DNA of 50,765 nt from an uncultured Flavobacterium sp. (GCA_947631175.1 CANRKI010000004.1:1-50765), one strand, 5' to 3'. Shown: positions 23,468 through 33,793, numbered from the stretch's first letter. The notes: generated from the sequence alone by a model not told the origin. Numbers and translations: made by a program.

Positions 23468-26400
23468 ATGGATAAAAAATTATTCTCATTTTTGTTTTCC
23501 ACGAAGTTAATGGCAGTTTTATTTATTGTCTTTTCTGTAGCCATGGGAGTGGGTACCTTTATAGAAGATAGATATAATACGACAACTGCTAGAATATTAA
23601 TTTATAATGCTTGGTGGTTTGAGGCCATAATGGGTATTTTCTTACTTAACTTTTTAGGTAATATCAAACGTTATCAATTGTTTAAAAGAGAGAAGTGGCC
23701 AACCTTAATAATTCACCTTTCGTTTATTTTAATTTTAATAGGAGCTTTTATAACACGCTATATTTCTTTTGAAGGAATGATGCCAATTAAAGAAAAAGAA
23801 ACGGTAAATCAAATCTTTTCAGAAAAACCTCACGTAACAGCTCTTGTTGATGGAGATTATAAAGGTGAGATAAGAAGACGTACTTTTGAAAAAGAACTAC
23901 TATTATCACCAGTAACAGATAACGACTTTACGTTAAAAGGTGATTTTAATGGAATTCCTTTTAAAATCGAATATGTTGATTTTATCATGAATGCTACTGA
24001 AAAAATTGAAGCAGACGAATCGGGTAAATTGCATTTAAAATTAGTAGAATCTAGTTCGGGCGAACGTCACGAACATTACTTAGTTGAAGGCGAAGTGGCT
24101 AACATCCACAATATTTTATACGCATTTAACAAACCAACCGATGGGGCAATAAACATTACTAAAAATGGGGATGATTATACCATTTCTACTCCATTTGAAG
24201 GGGATTTTATGCGAATGGCAGACCAATCTAAAGGCACGGTAGCCTCAGATTCTATTCAACCATTAAACTTTAGATCTTTATATAACTTAGCTGGGACTCA
24301 ATTTGTACTTCCAGAGTTACCTATTAAAGGTAAAATCACTAAAGAATTTAATGGCGATTACAAAGAAAAACCTGGAGTTAACGACGATATTTTAAAAATT
24401 AAAGTTTCGACTCAAGGTAAAGAAGAAATTGTTGAGCTTGCTGGCGATCAAGGTAAAATGGGCGAGCCAAAAGCAATTAAATTAGGAGATCTAGAATTTA
24501 CTTTATTTTTTGGAAGCAAGGTTTATGAAACGCCTTTTAAAGTTACTTTAAATAAATTTATTGCAACTAAATATCCTGGAACAACAAATAGTTATGCAGG
24601 TTTTGAAAGTCAGGTTACTGTTGTAGATGAAGAAATGAACGTGAAACAAGACGCTCGTATTTACATGAATAATGTATTAGATTACAGAGGTTATCGTTTC
24701 TTTCAAGCTTCATTTTTTCCAGATGAATCAGGAACAATATTATCTGTAAACCACGATTGGTGGGGAACAACCATTACTTACATTGGTTACACATTACTTT
24801 ATATTTCTATGATATTGATTTTATTTTTAAAAGGTTCTCGATTTGTAGATTTAAAAAGTAAACTTGATAAATTAAATGAGAAAAAGAAAAACTTAATGAC
24901 AATTATGTTGTTGTTTTTCTCTGTAGGAATTTTTGCACAAACGCACAATCACGCAACAACAGATTCTACAGAGGTAGCTGTGCAGCCTAAAATGCAACAA
25001 CTGCCAACTACTAAGCAAATTGACTCGCTTATTAGTAAATTTAAAGTTGACGAAGAGCACGCACGTAAATTTTCAAGATTAATTATACAAGATGCTGGTG
25101 GACGTATGAAACCCGTTCACACATTCTCTTCTGAGTTATTACGTAAAGTAAGTAAATCAGAAACGTACAATGATTTGAATTCCGATCAGGCTTTCATTTC
25201 AATGACACAATTTCCAACACTTTGGTTCCATGTTCCAATCATTTCTATTAAAAAACAAAATGATAGTTTACATAATATTTTAGGAATCGAAAAAGGAGCG
25301 AAATTCGCTAAATTGGTTGACTTTTTTGATCAAGTCGGAAACTACAAATTAGCAGCTTATTTAGAAGAAGCTTATCAAGCACCAGTTCCAAATCAATTTC
25401 AAAAAGATTTTATGGAAGCTGATAAAAAGATAAGCTTATTAAACTTAGCCTTGTCTGGTCAGGTTTTAAAAGTTTTTCCAATTCCTTACGATAAAAATAA
25501 CAAATGGGTTTCGTTCCCAGAATTAGGCGAATCAGGAATAAGAGGAGTCGATTCTACATTTACTAAAAATGTAATCCCGTTATATTTAAACTCGTTAGAT
25601 CTTACTTTTAAAGGACAAAATTATGATGCAGCAAATAATTATTTGGATGGATTAATTAAGTTCCAAAAAAAATATGGTAGCGAAATTTATCCAACAGATA
25701 ATAAAATTGAAGCCGAGATTTACTACAACGATCACGATATTTTCAGATCTCTATTCTCGTGGTACTTATATGCTGGTTTATTAATGTTTGTGGTTGTTAT
25801 TGCAAAAATATTTTGGAACAACAAACCTTTAAATATTTTAGCCAAAGTATTTGCAGCTGTAATTATTTTATTATTTGTATTACATACTTTAGGATTAATT
25901 GCACGTTGGTATATTTCTGGTCACGCACCATGGTCAGATGCTTATGAGTCTATGATTTATGTGGCTTGGGCAACTATGTTATTCGGTTTAATTTTTGGTC
26001 GAAAATCGCAATTAACTATGGCATCAACAGCTTTTGTAGTTGCTATGATTTTAATGGTAGCACACTGGAACTGGATGGATCCTGCAATTGCTAATCTGCA
26101 AGCGGTATTAAATTCGTATTGGTTAATGATTCACGTTGCTGTTATTGTTGGTAGTTACGGACCATTTGCATTAGGTATGATTTTAGGTGTAGTGTCTCTT
26201 TTCTTAATGATTTTCACTAACGAAAAAAATAAGAAAAAAATGGACATAAACATTACAGAAATGACCTATATTAATGAAATGGCATTGACTGTAGGTTTAG
26301 TAATGTTAACTATTGGTAACTTTTTAGGAGGACAATGGGCTAACGAAAGTTGGGGACGTTATTGGGGTTGGGACCCTAAGGAAACTTGGGCTTTAATTAG

Positions 26401-26662
26401 TATTATGACATATTCTTTTGTTATTCACGCTCGTTTTGTTCCTGCCTTACGTGGTAAATGGATTTTTAATGTAATGAGCGTTTTTGCTATTTATGTAATT
26501 TTAATGACTTATTTTGGAGTTAACTTTTATTTATCAGGATTACATTCATATGCATCAGGTGATAAAGTGGTAACACCATCATTTATTTATTATTCATTAG
26601 CTATATTAATTACATTATCTGTATTAGCGTATTTTAAATACAAAAAATTCTATAAAAAATAA
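23468..26662 (+). CDS. ccsBA: Fused cytochrome c synthase CcsBA (System II)
   Basis: At 1064 residues this is the fused ResB/CcsB plus CcsA form common in Bacteroidota. The N-terminal part has membrane helices (about 10-35, 55-70, 75-95) and a large periplasmic ResB domain to about 430, then a helix at about 435-455. A middle region with a second hydrophobic segment (LMTIMLLFFSVGIFAQ) and a periplasmic loop follows. The C-terminal CcsA domain (about 760-1064) has eight or so helices and the heme-binding WWD motif in ANESWGRYWGWDPKETWALI, with flanking His in the membrane. It carries heme to the outer face and attaches it to CxxCH motifs of apocytochromes c. It is transcribed alone between terminators. 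Confidence 0.95.
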   Translation: MDKKLFSFLFSTKLMAVLFIVFSVAMGVGTFIEDRYNTTTARILIYNAWWFEAIMGIFLLNFLGNIKRYQLFKREKWPTLIIHLSFILILIGAFITRYISFEGMMPIKEKETVNQIFSEKPHVTALVDGDYKGEIRRRTFEKELLLSPVTDNDFTLKGDFNGIPFKIEYVDFIMNATEKIEADESGKLHLKLVESSSGERHEHYLVEGEVANIHNILYAFNKPTDGAINITKNGDDYTISTPFEGDFMRMADQSKGTVASDSIQPLNFRSLYNLAGTQFVLPELPIKGKITKEFNGDYKEKPGVNDDILKIKVSTQGKEEIVELAGDQGKMGEPKAIKLGDLEFTLFFGSKVYETPFKVTLNKFIATKYPGTTNSYAGFESQVTVVDEEMNVKQDARIYMNNVLDYRGYRFFQASFFPDESGTILSVNHDWWGTTITYIGYTLLYISMILILFLKGSRFVDLKSKLDKLNEKKKNLMTIMLLFFSVGIFAQTHNHATTDSTEVAVQPKMQQLPTTKQIDSLISKFKVDEEHARKFSRLIIQDAGGRMKPVHTFSSELLRKVSKSETYNDLNSDQAFISMTQFPTLWFHVPIISIKKQNDSLHNILGIEKGAKFAKLVDFFDQVGNYKLAAYLEEAYQAPVPNQFQKDFMEADKKISLLNLALSGQVLKVFPIPYDKNNKWVSFPELGESGIRGVDSTFTKNVIPLYLNSLDLTFKGQNYDAANNYLDGLIKFQKKYGSEIYPTDNKIEAEIYYNDHDIFRSLFSWYLYAGLLMFVVVIAKIFWNNKPLNILAKVFAAVIILLFVLHTLGLIARWYISGHAPWSDAYESMIYVAWATMLFGLIFGRKSQLTMASTAFVVAMILMVAHWNWMDPAIANLQAVLNSYWLMIHVAVIVGSYGPFALGMILGVVSLFLMIFTNEKNKKKMDINITEMTYINEMALTVGLVMLTIGNFLGGQWANESWGRYWGWDPKETWALISIMTYSFVIHARFVPALRGKWIFNVMSVFAIYVILMTYFGVNFYLSGLHSYASGDKVVTPSFIYYSLAILITLSVLAYFKYKKFYKK

Positions 26663-26667
26663 TTTTT

Positions 26668-26702
26668 AAAATCCGCGATGATTACTCATTCCGGATTTTT
26701 TT
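26668..26702 (+). terminator. Terminator after ccsBA
   Basis: AAAATCCG pairs with CGGATTTT, followed by T residues, directly after the stop codon. Confidence 0.7.
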
Positions 26703-26727
26703 GTAAATTTAAAAAATCATCAATGAT

Positions 26728-27312
26728 ATGAAATATAGTATTATACTATTAGCCATGGTTGCAAGTATGATATCTTGCGGAACACCTATAAAAGAAACAG
26801 TAACCCCTCAAGAAAGAGAAATTATGGATATACAACCTATTTATAATTTTAAAGTCGCTGCAATTGATGGATCAGAGTTTGATTTTTCGCAGCTAAAAGG
26901 TAAAAAAGTAATAATTGTTAACACAGCGTCAAAATGTGGGTTAACACCTCAATATAAAGGTCTTGAATCTCTATATACAAAATATAAAGACATTAAAGAT
27001 TTAATGATTATTGGCTTTCCTGCAAATAATTTTATGGCACAAGAACCAGGTTCAAATTCTGAAATTGCTGAGTTTTGTTCATTAAATTATGGCGTATCTT
27101 TTCCTATGATGGAAAAAATATCTGTTAAAGGAGATGATATGCATCCGTTGTATCAATATTTAACCTCAAAAGAGTTAAATGGTCATTCGGAAAGTGAAGT
27201 GTCATGGAATTTTCAGAAATACTTGATAAATGAAGCGGGTTTTCTGGAAAAAGTAATTGGCCCTAGAACAGAACCTACAGATCCGGAAATTATAAACTGG
27301 ATCGAAAAATAA
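26728..27312 (+). CDS. Glutathione peroxidase-family thiol peroxidase, lipoprotein
   Basis: A 194-residue lipoprotein (lipobox SMISC, Cys17) of the GPx family. The peroxidatic Cys70 is in NTASKCGLTPQYKGLE, and the catalytic Trp and Asn are in VSWNFQKYLI. The usual FPCNQFGxQEP reads FPANNFMAQEP, so the Cys of that motif is absent. Like most bacterial Cys-GPx it probably uses thioredoxin rather than glutathione. It would remove lipid or organic hydroperoxides in the cell envelope. It is a single gene, convergent with a GNAT gene. Confidence 0.92.
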   Translation: MKYSIILLAMVASMISCGTPIKETVTPQEREIMDIQPIYNFKVAAIDGSEFDFSQLKGKKVIIVNTASKCGLTPQYKGLESLYTKYKDIKDLMIIGFPANNFMAQEPGSNSEIAEFCSLNYGVSFPMMEKISVKGDDMHPLYQYLTSKELNGHSESEVSWNFQKYLINEAGFLEKVIGPRTEPTDPEIINWIEK

Positions 27313-27325
27313 TTTTTTTTTATTT

Positions 27326-27363
27326 CTCCCAAAAAGCGATATACTGTTTTTTGGGAGTTTTTT
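27326..27363. terminator. Bidirectional terminator between the peroxidase and GNAT genes
   Basis: CTCCCAAAAA pairs with TTTTTTGGGAG; A-runs and T-runs flank both sides, so it can serve both convergent genes. Confidence 0.8.
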
Positions 27364-27366
27364 TAT

Positions 27367-27864
27367 TTAAAAGATAAGTTGCATCATTCTACAATCCAAC
27401 CATTTTTCAAATTTATAACCAACCTTTCTCATGACCCCAATGGTTTCAAAACCATATTTTTCGTGAAAATGGATACTGTTTTTATTCTCTTCGTCAATTA
27501 AAGCAAGCATCGTTTTTATATTTTGCTGTTTTGCTTTTTCTAGTAATTTAGACATTAATAATTTACCAATTCCTTGTCCTGTAGCGTTTTCTTTCAAATA
27601 AATAGAATGTTCTACCGTAAAAGCATATCCTTGTTTGGGATTAAAAGTACCGTAATACGCATAACCCAATACTTCGTTATTTTTTATCGCGACATAAAAA
27701 GGAAAGTTTTTTTCTTTTTTATCCATAAAAATAGCTTCAACATCAGTTAAACTTCGTTCGTTATAATCGTATAATGAAGTTTTATTTAAAATTTCGTAAT
27801 TCATTATTTCCAAAATTTCTTTAAAATGTTGACTATTAGCTTCAATTATATTAATAGAATTCAT
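27367..27864 (-). CDS. GNAT acetyltransferase, phosphinothricin acetyltransferase-like
   Basis: 165 residues with the GNAT acetyl-CoA loop ENATGQGIGKLLMSKLLEKA (motif A, QxxGxG/A) and motif B NSIHFHEKYGFETIGVMRKV. The ending GYKFEKWLDCRMMQLIF is typical of the Pat/Bar branch (N-acetylation of phosphinothricin, methionine sulfoximine or sulfone). In ordinary bacteria such enzymes usually act on methionine derivatives. It is divergent from menD with 84 bp between the two start codons. Confidence 0.85.
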   Translation of the reverse strand: MNSINIIEANSQHFKEILEIMNYEILNKTSLYDYNERSLTDVEAIFMDKKEKNFPFYVAIKNNEVLGYAYYGTFNPKQGYAFTVEHSIYLKENATGQGIGKLLMSKLLEKAKQQNIKTMLALIDEENKNSIHFHEKYGFETIGVMRKVGYKFEKWLDCRMMQLIF

Positions 27865-27920
27865 CTTTTATTTTTGATTTAAATGTACACAATACGCTTT
27901 AAAATCGCTGTATTGTTTCG

Positions 27921-27928
27921 TATATTTG
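27921..27928 (+). promoter_or_regulatory. Predicted -7 box of menD
   Basis: TATATTTG, an exact TAnnTTTG match, 20 bp before the ATG at 27949. It lies inside the longer open frame and so supports the shorter start. Confidence 0.6.
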
Positions 27929-27948
27929 ATTCACTTAAAATTTGGTTT

Positions 27949-29592
27949 ATGCAATATCCAAAAATACAACTAGCACAAAGTGTACTTACAATTTGTAAGC
28001 AAAATAATATAAAACATATTGTTATATCTCCCGGATCCAGAAATGCACCTTTAACTATTGGTTTTGCTAGCGATTCGTACTTTAAACCCTATAGTATTGC
28101 TGATGAAAGATGCGCTGCCTTTTTTGCTTTAGGAATGGCGCAACAATTAAAAGAACCAGTTGCAATTGTTTGTACTTCGGGTTCGGCGTTATTAAATTAT
28201 TATCCTGCCATTGCAGAAGCTTTTTACAGTCAAATCCCTTTAATTGTAATTTCGGCAGATAGACCAACATCAAAAATTGATATTGGCGATGGACAAACAA
28301 TTCGTCAAGCAAATGTGTTTGAAAATCACATTCTTTTTAATGCTAATTTAGAAGAAAATGTTTCGGTAGCCAATGATACATTAATCCATAATGCAATTTA
28401 TACAGCTGTTTTAAAAAAAGGACCTGTACATATAAACGCTCCTTTTGAAGAGCCGTTGTATGATATAGTTTCTGAGTTAAGCGTTTCACCAAAAGCGATT
28501 GAACAACCAAAACAAGAATCGGTTGCTATAAATTGGGATTTTTTACAATCGAGTTGGGACAAAGCAGCTAAAAAATTAATTTTAATTGGCGTTCAGGATC
28601 AAAATGTAATTCCGGAGCATATCATACAACAATGGAATTTAGATCCAAGTATTGTTGTGCTAACCGAGGTGACATCAAACATCAGAACATCAAATTTTAT
28701 CAACAGTATCGATTCTTTAATTACCAGTTTTACCGATGCTGAATTTAAAATGTTACAACCCGATATTTTAATTTCGATAGGAGGAATGGTAGTTTCTAAA
28801 CGAATTAAAAAGTTTTTTAGAAGTTACAAACCTGCTGCACATTGGCACGTTGATTTATTAAGAGCTTATGACACCTTTGGCGCTTTAACTCAGCATGTGG
28901 TTGCCACACCAAGTACATTTTTTTCTAAAATGACTTACGGTCAAACAGCATCAAACTATCAACAAAATATTTTAAATTGTTATAATTCACTGCGCGAACA
29001 TCAGGCCGAATTTGTTAAACAAGCTCCCTACAGTGATTTAAAAGTTTTTGAAGCTATTTTTAATTTTATTCCTAAAAATAGTTTGTTGCACATTTCTAAC
29101 AGTTCGGCAATTCGCTATGCGCAGCTTATCGATATGCCACAAGATTTAGAGGTTTTTTGTAATCGTGGAACTAGCGGAATTGACGGTTGTACATCAACAG
29201 CAATTGGTGCTGCAGTGCAAACCCTAAAACCAACAACATTAATTACTGGTGATATTTCTTTTTTATACGATAGTAACGGACTTTGGAATAAATACACCCC
29301 CGATAATTTTAAAATAATTGTTTTGAATAATGGTGGTGGCGGAATTTTTAGAATTTTACCTGGACATCAAGATACCGAAGTTTTTAATACGTATTTTGAA
29401 ACCGAACATCAGCATACAGCTGAGCATCTAGCAAAAATGTACGATTATGAATATATAAAAGCAGAATCTCAAGCTGATTTAGCAAAGCTTGAAACTTTTT
29501 TTAATTCGCCAAAAAAACAAATAATCGAAATTTTTACGCCAACAAAAATTAACAACATCGTACTTAAAAATTATTTTACCTTTCCTAAGTAA
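27949..29592 (+). CDS. menD: SEPHCHC synthase MenD (menaquinone biosynthesis)
   Basis: A thiamine-diphosphate enzyme that joins 2-oxoglutarate to isochorismate in the first committed step of menaquinone synthesis. The start at 27949 gives 547 residues beginning MQYPKIQLAQSVLTIC, the usual MenD beginning. The frame extends to 27883, but that extension contains the promoter. Visible motifs are the pyrimidine-side SPGSRNAPLTIGFA and ICTSGSALLNYYPA-type segment with catalytic Glu region ADERCAAFFALG, and the ThDP motif TGDISFLYDSNGLWNK ending in LNNGGGGIF. Other men genes are not adjacent. Confidence 0.96.
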   Translation: MQYPKIQLAQSVLTICKQNNIKHIVISPGSRNAPLTIGFASDSYFKPYSIADERCAAFFALGMAQQLKEPVAIVCTSGSALLNYYPAIAEAFYSQIPLIVISADRPTSKIDIGDGQTIRQANVFENHILFNANLEENVSVANDTLIHNAIYTAVLKKGPVHINAPFEEPLYDIVSELSVSPKAIEQPKQESVAINWDFLQSSWDKAAKKLILIGVQDQNVIPEHIIQQWNLDPSIVVLTEVTSNIRTSNFINSIDSLITSFTDAEFKMLQPDILISIGGMVVSKRIKKFFRSYKPAAHWHVDLLRAYDTFGALTQHVVATPSTFFSKMTYGQTASNYQQNILNCYNSLREHQAEFVKQAPYSDLKVFEAIFNFIPKNSLLHISNSSAIRYAQLIDMPQDLEVFCNRGTSGIDGCTSTAIGAAVQTLKPTTLITGDISFLYDSNGLWNKYTPDNFKIIVLNNGGGGIFRILPGHQDTEVFNTYFETEHQHTAEHLAKMYDYEYIKAESQADLAKLETFFNSPKKQIIEIFTPTKINNIVLKNYFTFPK

Positions 29593-29673
29593 TTTTATAG
29601 ATTAAATACGATTATTTAGTATCTAATTGTTATATTTACGTAATAAGTATTAAACTAAATATTAAAAATCATT

Positions 29674-30018
29674 ATGAGTAAAAGAGAAGAACTTATTGCA
29701 AAATACGCTTCAGATTTAAAAGAAAAATGTAATATTGAAGCTGATATGGATTTACTTACAAAAGTAACTATTGGTTGTGGACCTTCAATTTATAATGCAG
29801 ATTCTTCTGTAGTTTCTGGTAGTTCAGATTCTGAATTATTAACTGTTAAAAACAATTTCTTAATCAAAAAATTAGGTTTAGAAGATTCAGCTAAATTAGA
29901 CGAAGGAATTGAGAAAGTAATGGAGTTATACGGAAAATCAAACCGTAATAAATACAGAGCTGTAGTTTATTATTTATTAACAAAACACTTTAAAAAAGAG
30001 TCTGTTTACAATAAATAA
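29674..30018 (+). CDS. DUF2853 family protein
   Basis: 114 residues starting MSKREELIAKYASDLKEKCN, a small helical cytoplasmic protein with the pattern of DUF2853 (TKVTIGCGPSIYNADSSVVS, SNRNKYRAVVYYLLTKHF). No catalytic residues or cofactor motif are evident; its function is unknown. A near-consensus promoter box, TATATTTA, lies at about 29631-29638. A terminator follows, so it is transcribed alone. Confidence 0.85.
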   Translation: MSKREELIAKYASDLKEKCNIEADMDLLTKVTIGCGPSIYNADSSVVSGSSDSELLTVKNNFLIKKLGLEDSAKLDEGIEKVMELYGKSNRNKYRAVVYYLLTKHFKKESVYNK

Positions 30019-30032
30019 TTCTAAATATTTAT

Positions 30033-30070
30033 AAAAAGCCTTTAAAGTAAAACTTTAGAGGCTTTTTTTT
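30033..30070 (+). terminator. Terminator after the DUF2853 gene
   Basis: AAAAAGCCTTTAAAG pairs imperfectly with CTTTAGAGGCTTTTT, followed by a T-run. Confidence 0.75.
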
Positions 30071-30084
30071 GTTGTATTAAATCG

Positions 30085-30092
30085 TAACTTTG
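30085..30092 (+). promoter_or_regulatory. Predicted -7 box of cvfB
   Basis: TAACTTTG fits TAnnTTTG and lies 19 bp before the cvfB start. Confidence 0.55.
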
Positions 30093-30111
30093 CAATTCAA
30101 TTTTAAATAAA

Positions 30112-30939
30112 ATGATAGAGATAGGTAAATTCAATACACTAAAAATTGCCCGAAGTACAAATGTAGGTTTGTTTTTAACCGATGGTGATAAAGACGTTTT
30201 GTTACCCACAAAATATGTTCCGGAACAATATGAAATAGACGACGAAATCGAAGTTTTTGTGTACCTTGATCACGAAGAAAGACCTGTTGCTACAACATTA
30301 GAACCTTATATTTATTTAAATGAGTTTGCATTGCTTAAAGTAAATTATATAAACGACTTTGGTGCTTTTATGGATTGGGGATTAGAAAAAGATATTTTTG
30401 TTCCTTTTAAAGAGCAAGCCAGACCAATGCAACAAGGCAAACGTTATTTAGTTTATATGTACATGGATGAAAAAACAAATCGTTTGGTGGCATCGAGCCG
30501 TACCAACAAGTTTTTATCTAACGAAAACATTGAACTAGAGAATGGGGAAGAGGTTGACTTAATTGTGTCGCATATTACAGAAGCTGGAATTAATGTGATC
30601 ATTAATGAAAAATACAAAGGCTTAATGTATAAAAACGAAGTTTTTGAAGATTTAAGAACCGGCGATAGAGTTATTGGATTCATTAAAAATATTAGACCAG
30701 ATGGTAAGATTGATGTTTCTAGAAATAAAATAGGAGTAGAGTCGATTGAACCTAATGCGCAATTTATTTTAAATGAATTAAAAGCAAATAAAGGCTTTTT
30801 AGGTTTAAATGATGATTCCCATCCAGAAGAAATCAAAACTGTTTTACAAATGAGTAAAAAAGCTTTTAAAAAGGCGGTTGGATCTTTATACAAACAAAAA
30901 ATGATTACCTTTTCGGATAAAGGAATTCATTTAGTTTAA
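30112..30939 (+). CDS. CvfB-family S1-domain RNA-binding protein
   Basis: 275 residues with the CvfB (YitL) layout. An N-terminal S1-like domain (GLFLTDGDKDVLLPTKYVPE) is followed by a second (NDFGAFMDWGLEKDIFVPFK) and a third (TEAGINVIINEKYKGLMYKN), and the C-terminus is a winged helix (EIKTVLQMSKKAFKKAVGSL). The family binds RNA and affects gene expression; in Staphylococcus it alters virulence factor levels. Its role in Bacteroidota is not known. It is a single gene, convergent with hutH. Confidence 0.88.
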   Translation: MIEIGKFNTLKIARSTNVGLFLTDGDKDVLLPTKYVPEQYEIDDEIEVFVYLDHEERPVATTLEPYIYLNEFALLKVNYINDFGAFMDWGLEKDIFVPFKEQARPMQQGKRYLVYMYMDEKTNRLVASSRTNKFLSNENIELENGEEVDLIVSHITEAGINVIINEKYKGLMYKNEVFEDLRTGDRVIGFIKNIRPDGKIDVSRNKIGVESIEPNAQFILNELKANKGFLGLNDDSHPEEIKTVLQMSKKAFKKAVGSLYKQKMITFSDKGIHLV

Positions 30940-30955
30940 ATTAAAACATAAAAAA

Positions 30956-30985
30956 AACCAAAAGAAATCTCTTTTGGTTTTTTTT
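30956..30985. terminator. Bidirectional terminator between cvfB and hutH
   Basis: AACCAAAAGA and TCTTTTGGTT form a perfect 10-bp stem with a 4-nt loop, flanked by A-run and T-run. Confidence 0.85.
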
Positions 30986-30990
30986 ATTAT

Positions 30991-32493
30991 CTACTCTTCA
31001 AAATCAATATCTATTGAATTGATAAATTGAATGGCTTTTTCAATATCATAATGTAAAACACGATCGTCCTCTACTAACGGAACATCTCTTCTAAACATTG
31101 AAACAAAATTTTCAATAAATTCTGATGACTTTAAAGGTCTTCTAAATTCTAAAGCTTGAGAAGCATTCATTAACTCAATCGCTAAAATACGAATCACGTT
31201 TTCTAAAATTCGATAACATTTTGTAGCCGCATTAGCTCCCATACTTACGTGATCTTCTTGTCCGTTGCTCGACACAATACTATCTACAGATGCTGGTGAT
31301 GCTAATTGTTTGTTCTGGCTTACAATACTAGCAGCTGTATATTGCGGAATCATAAATCCTGAGTTTAATCCCGGATTGCTAACCAAAAAGGCTGGTAAAC
31401 CGCGTAAACCTGAGATCAATTGGTAGGTTCTGCGTTCCGAAATGTTACCCAATTCTGCTAAAGCAATTCCTAAAAAGTCTAAAGCTAAAGCCAATGGTTG
31501 TCCATGAAAGTTTCCGCCCGATAAAATCATATCATCTGCAACAAAAACATTTGGATTGTCGGTAACCGAGTTCATTTCTGTTCTAAAAACTTTTAGTGCA
31601 TATTCAATGGCATCTTTACTAGCACCGTGAACTTGTGGCATGCAACGAAATGAATATGGATCCTGAACGTTTACTTTAGGTTGATCTATTAATTCACTAT
31701 CTTCTAAAAAGTCTAAAATACGTTTAGCTGTTACAACTTGACCTTTGTGCGGACGAATAAAATGAATCATGTCATTAAAAGGATCTTTACGACCATCAAA
31801 AGCTTCTAATGAAATCGTTCCAATTAAATCAGCTAAATAAGAAACTTTACGAGCTTTAATTAAAATCGAAATTCCGTAAGCGCTCATAAACTGTGTTCCG
31901 TTTAGTAAGGCAAGTCCTTCTTTAGATGCTAAAATAATTTTTTCGTATCCTAATTTAGATAAAACTTTTTCTGCAGGTTGGCGATATCCTTCGTAAAAAA
32001 CTTCTCCTTCACCAATTAAAGGCAAACACAAATGCGCCAAAGGAGCCAAATCGCCCGAAGCACCTAAAGACCCCTGTTGATAAACTACAGGAATGATATC
32101 GTTGTTATAAAAATCGACCAAGCGTTGTACCGTTTGCAATTGCACACCCGAATAGCCATAAATTAACGATTGGATTTTTAAAAATAACATCACTTTCACA
32201 ATCTCTTCTGGTACCAAATCTCCTGTACCACAAGCGTGAGATTTTACTATGTTTTCTTGCAAAAGTGTTAAATTCTCGTTCGAGATTTTTACATTACAAA
32301 GCGATCCAAAACCTGTGTTTATTCCATAAATTGGTTCCGATTGCGATTGCATTCGCTTATCTAAATAATTTCTACATTTTTCTACATTTACAATCGCATC
32401 TTGTGATAAAGCAATTTTTTTATTTTCAGCTATAATTGTTGCAATTGTATCTATGCTTAATGTTTCTGTACTAATATAATGTACTGACTCCAT
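30991..32493 (-). CDS. hutH: Histidine ammonia-lyase
   Basis: 500 residues of the aromatic amino acid lyase family. The MIO cofactor triad Ala145-Ser146-Gly147 is in GSLGASGDLAPLAHL, and the catalytic Tyr57 is in IYGINTGFGSL. The downstream motifs LSGGNFHGQPLALALDFLG and SSNGQEDHVSMGANAATKCY are those of HutH rather than phenylalanine lyases. It converts L-histidine to trans-urocanate and ammonia. The other hut genes are not next to it. It is separated from gcvT by a 210-bp divergent promoter region. Confidence 0.94.
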   Translation of the reverse strand: MESVHYISTETLSIDTIATIIAENKKIALSQDAIVNVEKCRNYLDKRMQSQSEPIYGINTGFGSLCNVKISNENLTLLQENIVKSHACGTGDLVPEEIVKVMLFLKIQSLIYGYSGVQLQTVQRLVDFYNNDIIPVVYQQGSLGASGDLAPLAHLCLPLIGEGEVFYEGYRQPAEKVLSKLGYEKIILASKEGLALLNGTQFMSAYGISILIKARKVSYLADLIGTISLEAFDGRKDPFNDMIHFIRPHKGQVVTAKRILDFLEDSELIDQPKVNVQDPYSFRCMPQVHGASKDAIEYALKVFRTEMNSVTDNPNVFVADDMILSGGNFHGQPLALALDFLGIALAELGNISERRTYQLISGLRGLPAFLVSNPGLNSGFMIPQYTAASIVSQNKQLASPASVDSIVSSNGQEDHVSMGANAATKCYRILENVIRILAIELMNASQALEFRRPLKSSEFIENFVSMFRRDVPLVEDDRVLHYDIEKAIQFINSIDIDFEE

Positions 32494-32703
32494 TTGTTAT
32501 TAATTTTATTCAAAAATCCACATTTATTATAATATTTACAAATAAATTTATCTCATTATTGCTAAAAATTATTTACTACATAATTTTTTATTCCTTTTTT
32601 AAATAATTCAAGCGTTGGAGTCCGAATATATTTTAAAATGTAAAAAAATAGCTATACTTTAGCGTGCATTATTTATAATAACAAACAATACAACATAATA
32701 AAA

Positions 32704-33786
32704 ATGAAAAATACAGCTTTAACGCACATTCACGAGCAATTAGGTGCTAAAATGGTTCCGTTTGCAGGTTATAACATGCCAGTTCAATACGAAGGGGTTA
32801 ATGCAGAACACGAAACTGTTAGAAATAGCGTTGGTGTTTTTGATGTTTCTCACATGGGAGAATTCTTTTTAAAAGGAGAAAATGCTTTAGCATTAATTCA
32901 AAAAGTTACCACTAACGATGCCTCTAAAATTGCTGTTGGTAAAGCTCAATATTCTTGTTTACCGAATAAAGATGGCGGAATTGTAGATGATTTAATCATT
33001 TACCGTATGGCCGAAAACGAATACATGTTAGTTGTTAACGCTTCGAACATTGAAAAAGATTGGAATTGGATCTCTCAATTTAATGATTTAGGAGTTGAGA
33101 TGACAAATAAATCTGACGAATATTCACTTTTAGCTATTCAAGGGCCTAAAGCGGCAGAGGCGATGCAAAGCTTAACAGAGATTAACTTGACAGAAATGCC
33201 TTACTATTCGTTTCAAGTGGCAACGTTTGCTGGAGTAAACGATGTTATTATTTCTGCGACTGGATATACAGGTTCTGGCGGGTTCGAAATTTATTTTAAA
33301 AATGAAGTTGCCGAGCAAGTTTGGACTAAAGTTTTTGAAGCTGGAGCAAGCTTTGATATCAAACCAATTGGTTTAGCAGCTCGTGATACATTACGTTTAG
33401 AAATGGGATTCTGTTTATACGGAAACGATATTGACGATACAACATCACCTTTTGAAGCTGGTTTAGGTTGGATTACTAAATTTGATAAAGAATTTACAAA
33501 TTCTGAAAATCTTAAAAAAGAAAAAGAACAAGGACCAACTCGTAAATTAATTGGTTTTGAATTAATTGAAAGAGGAATTCCACGTCACGACTACGAAATT
33601 GTAGACGCTAACGGAAATGTAATCGGTAAAGTTACCTCAGGAACACAATCTCCATCACTAAACAAAGGAATTGGATTAGGATACGTAACAATCGAAAACG
33701 CTAAAGCAGACACTGAAATTTTTATCAGAATTCGTAAAAACGACGTAGCAGCTAAAATTGTAAAAACACCTTTCTACAAAAAATAA
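32704..33786 (+). CDS. gcvT: Aminomethyltransferase (glycine cleavage system T protein)
   Basis: 360 residues matching GcvT throughout: [20 protein letters not shown] and [18 protein letters not shown] at the N-terminus, [20 protein letters not shown] in the folate-binding region, [11 protein letters not shown], and the C-terminal barrel with [20 protein letters not shown]. It transfers the aminomethyl group of the lipoylated H protein to tetrahydrofolate, releasing ammonia and forming methylene-THF. It is a single gene ended by a terminator. Confidence 0.97.
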   Translation: MKNTALTHIHEQLGAKMVPFAGYNMPVQYEGVNAEHETVRNSVGVFDVSHMGEFFLKGENALALIQKVTTNDASKIAVGKAQYSCLPNKDGGIVDDLIIYRMAENEYMLVVNASNIEKDWNWISQFNDLGVEMTNKSDEYSLLAIQGPKAAEAMQSLTEINLTEMPYYSFQVATFAGVNDVIISATGYTGSGGFEIYFKNEVAEQVWTKVFEAGASFDIKPIGLAARDTLRLEMGFCLYGNDIDDTTSPFEAGLGWITKFDKEFTNSENLKKEKEQGPTRKLIGFELIERGIPRHDYEIVDANGNVIGKVTSGTQSPSLNKGIGLGYVTIENAKADTEIFIRIRKNDVAAKIVKTPFYKK

Positions 33787-33793
33787 TAAAAAA

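Noticed and set aside
30453..30893. 146-residue frame antisense to cvfB
   Set aside because: Shadow of a well-supported gene on the other strand; no promoter or motif of its own.
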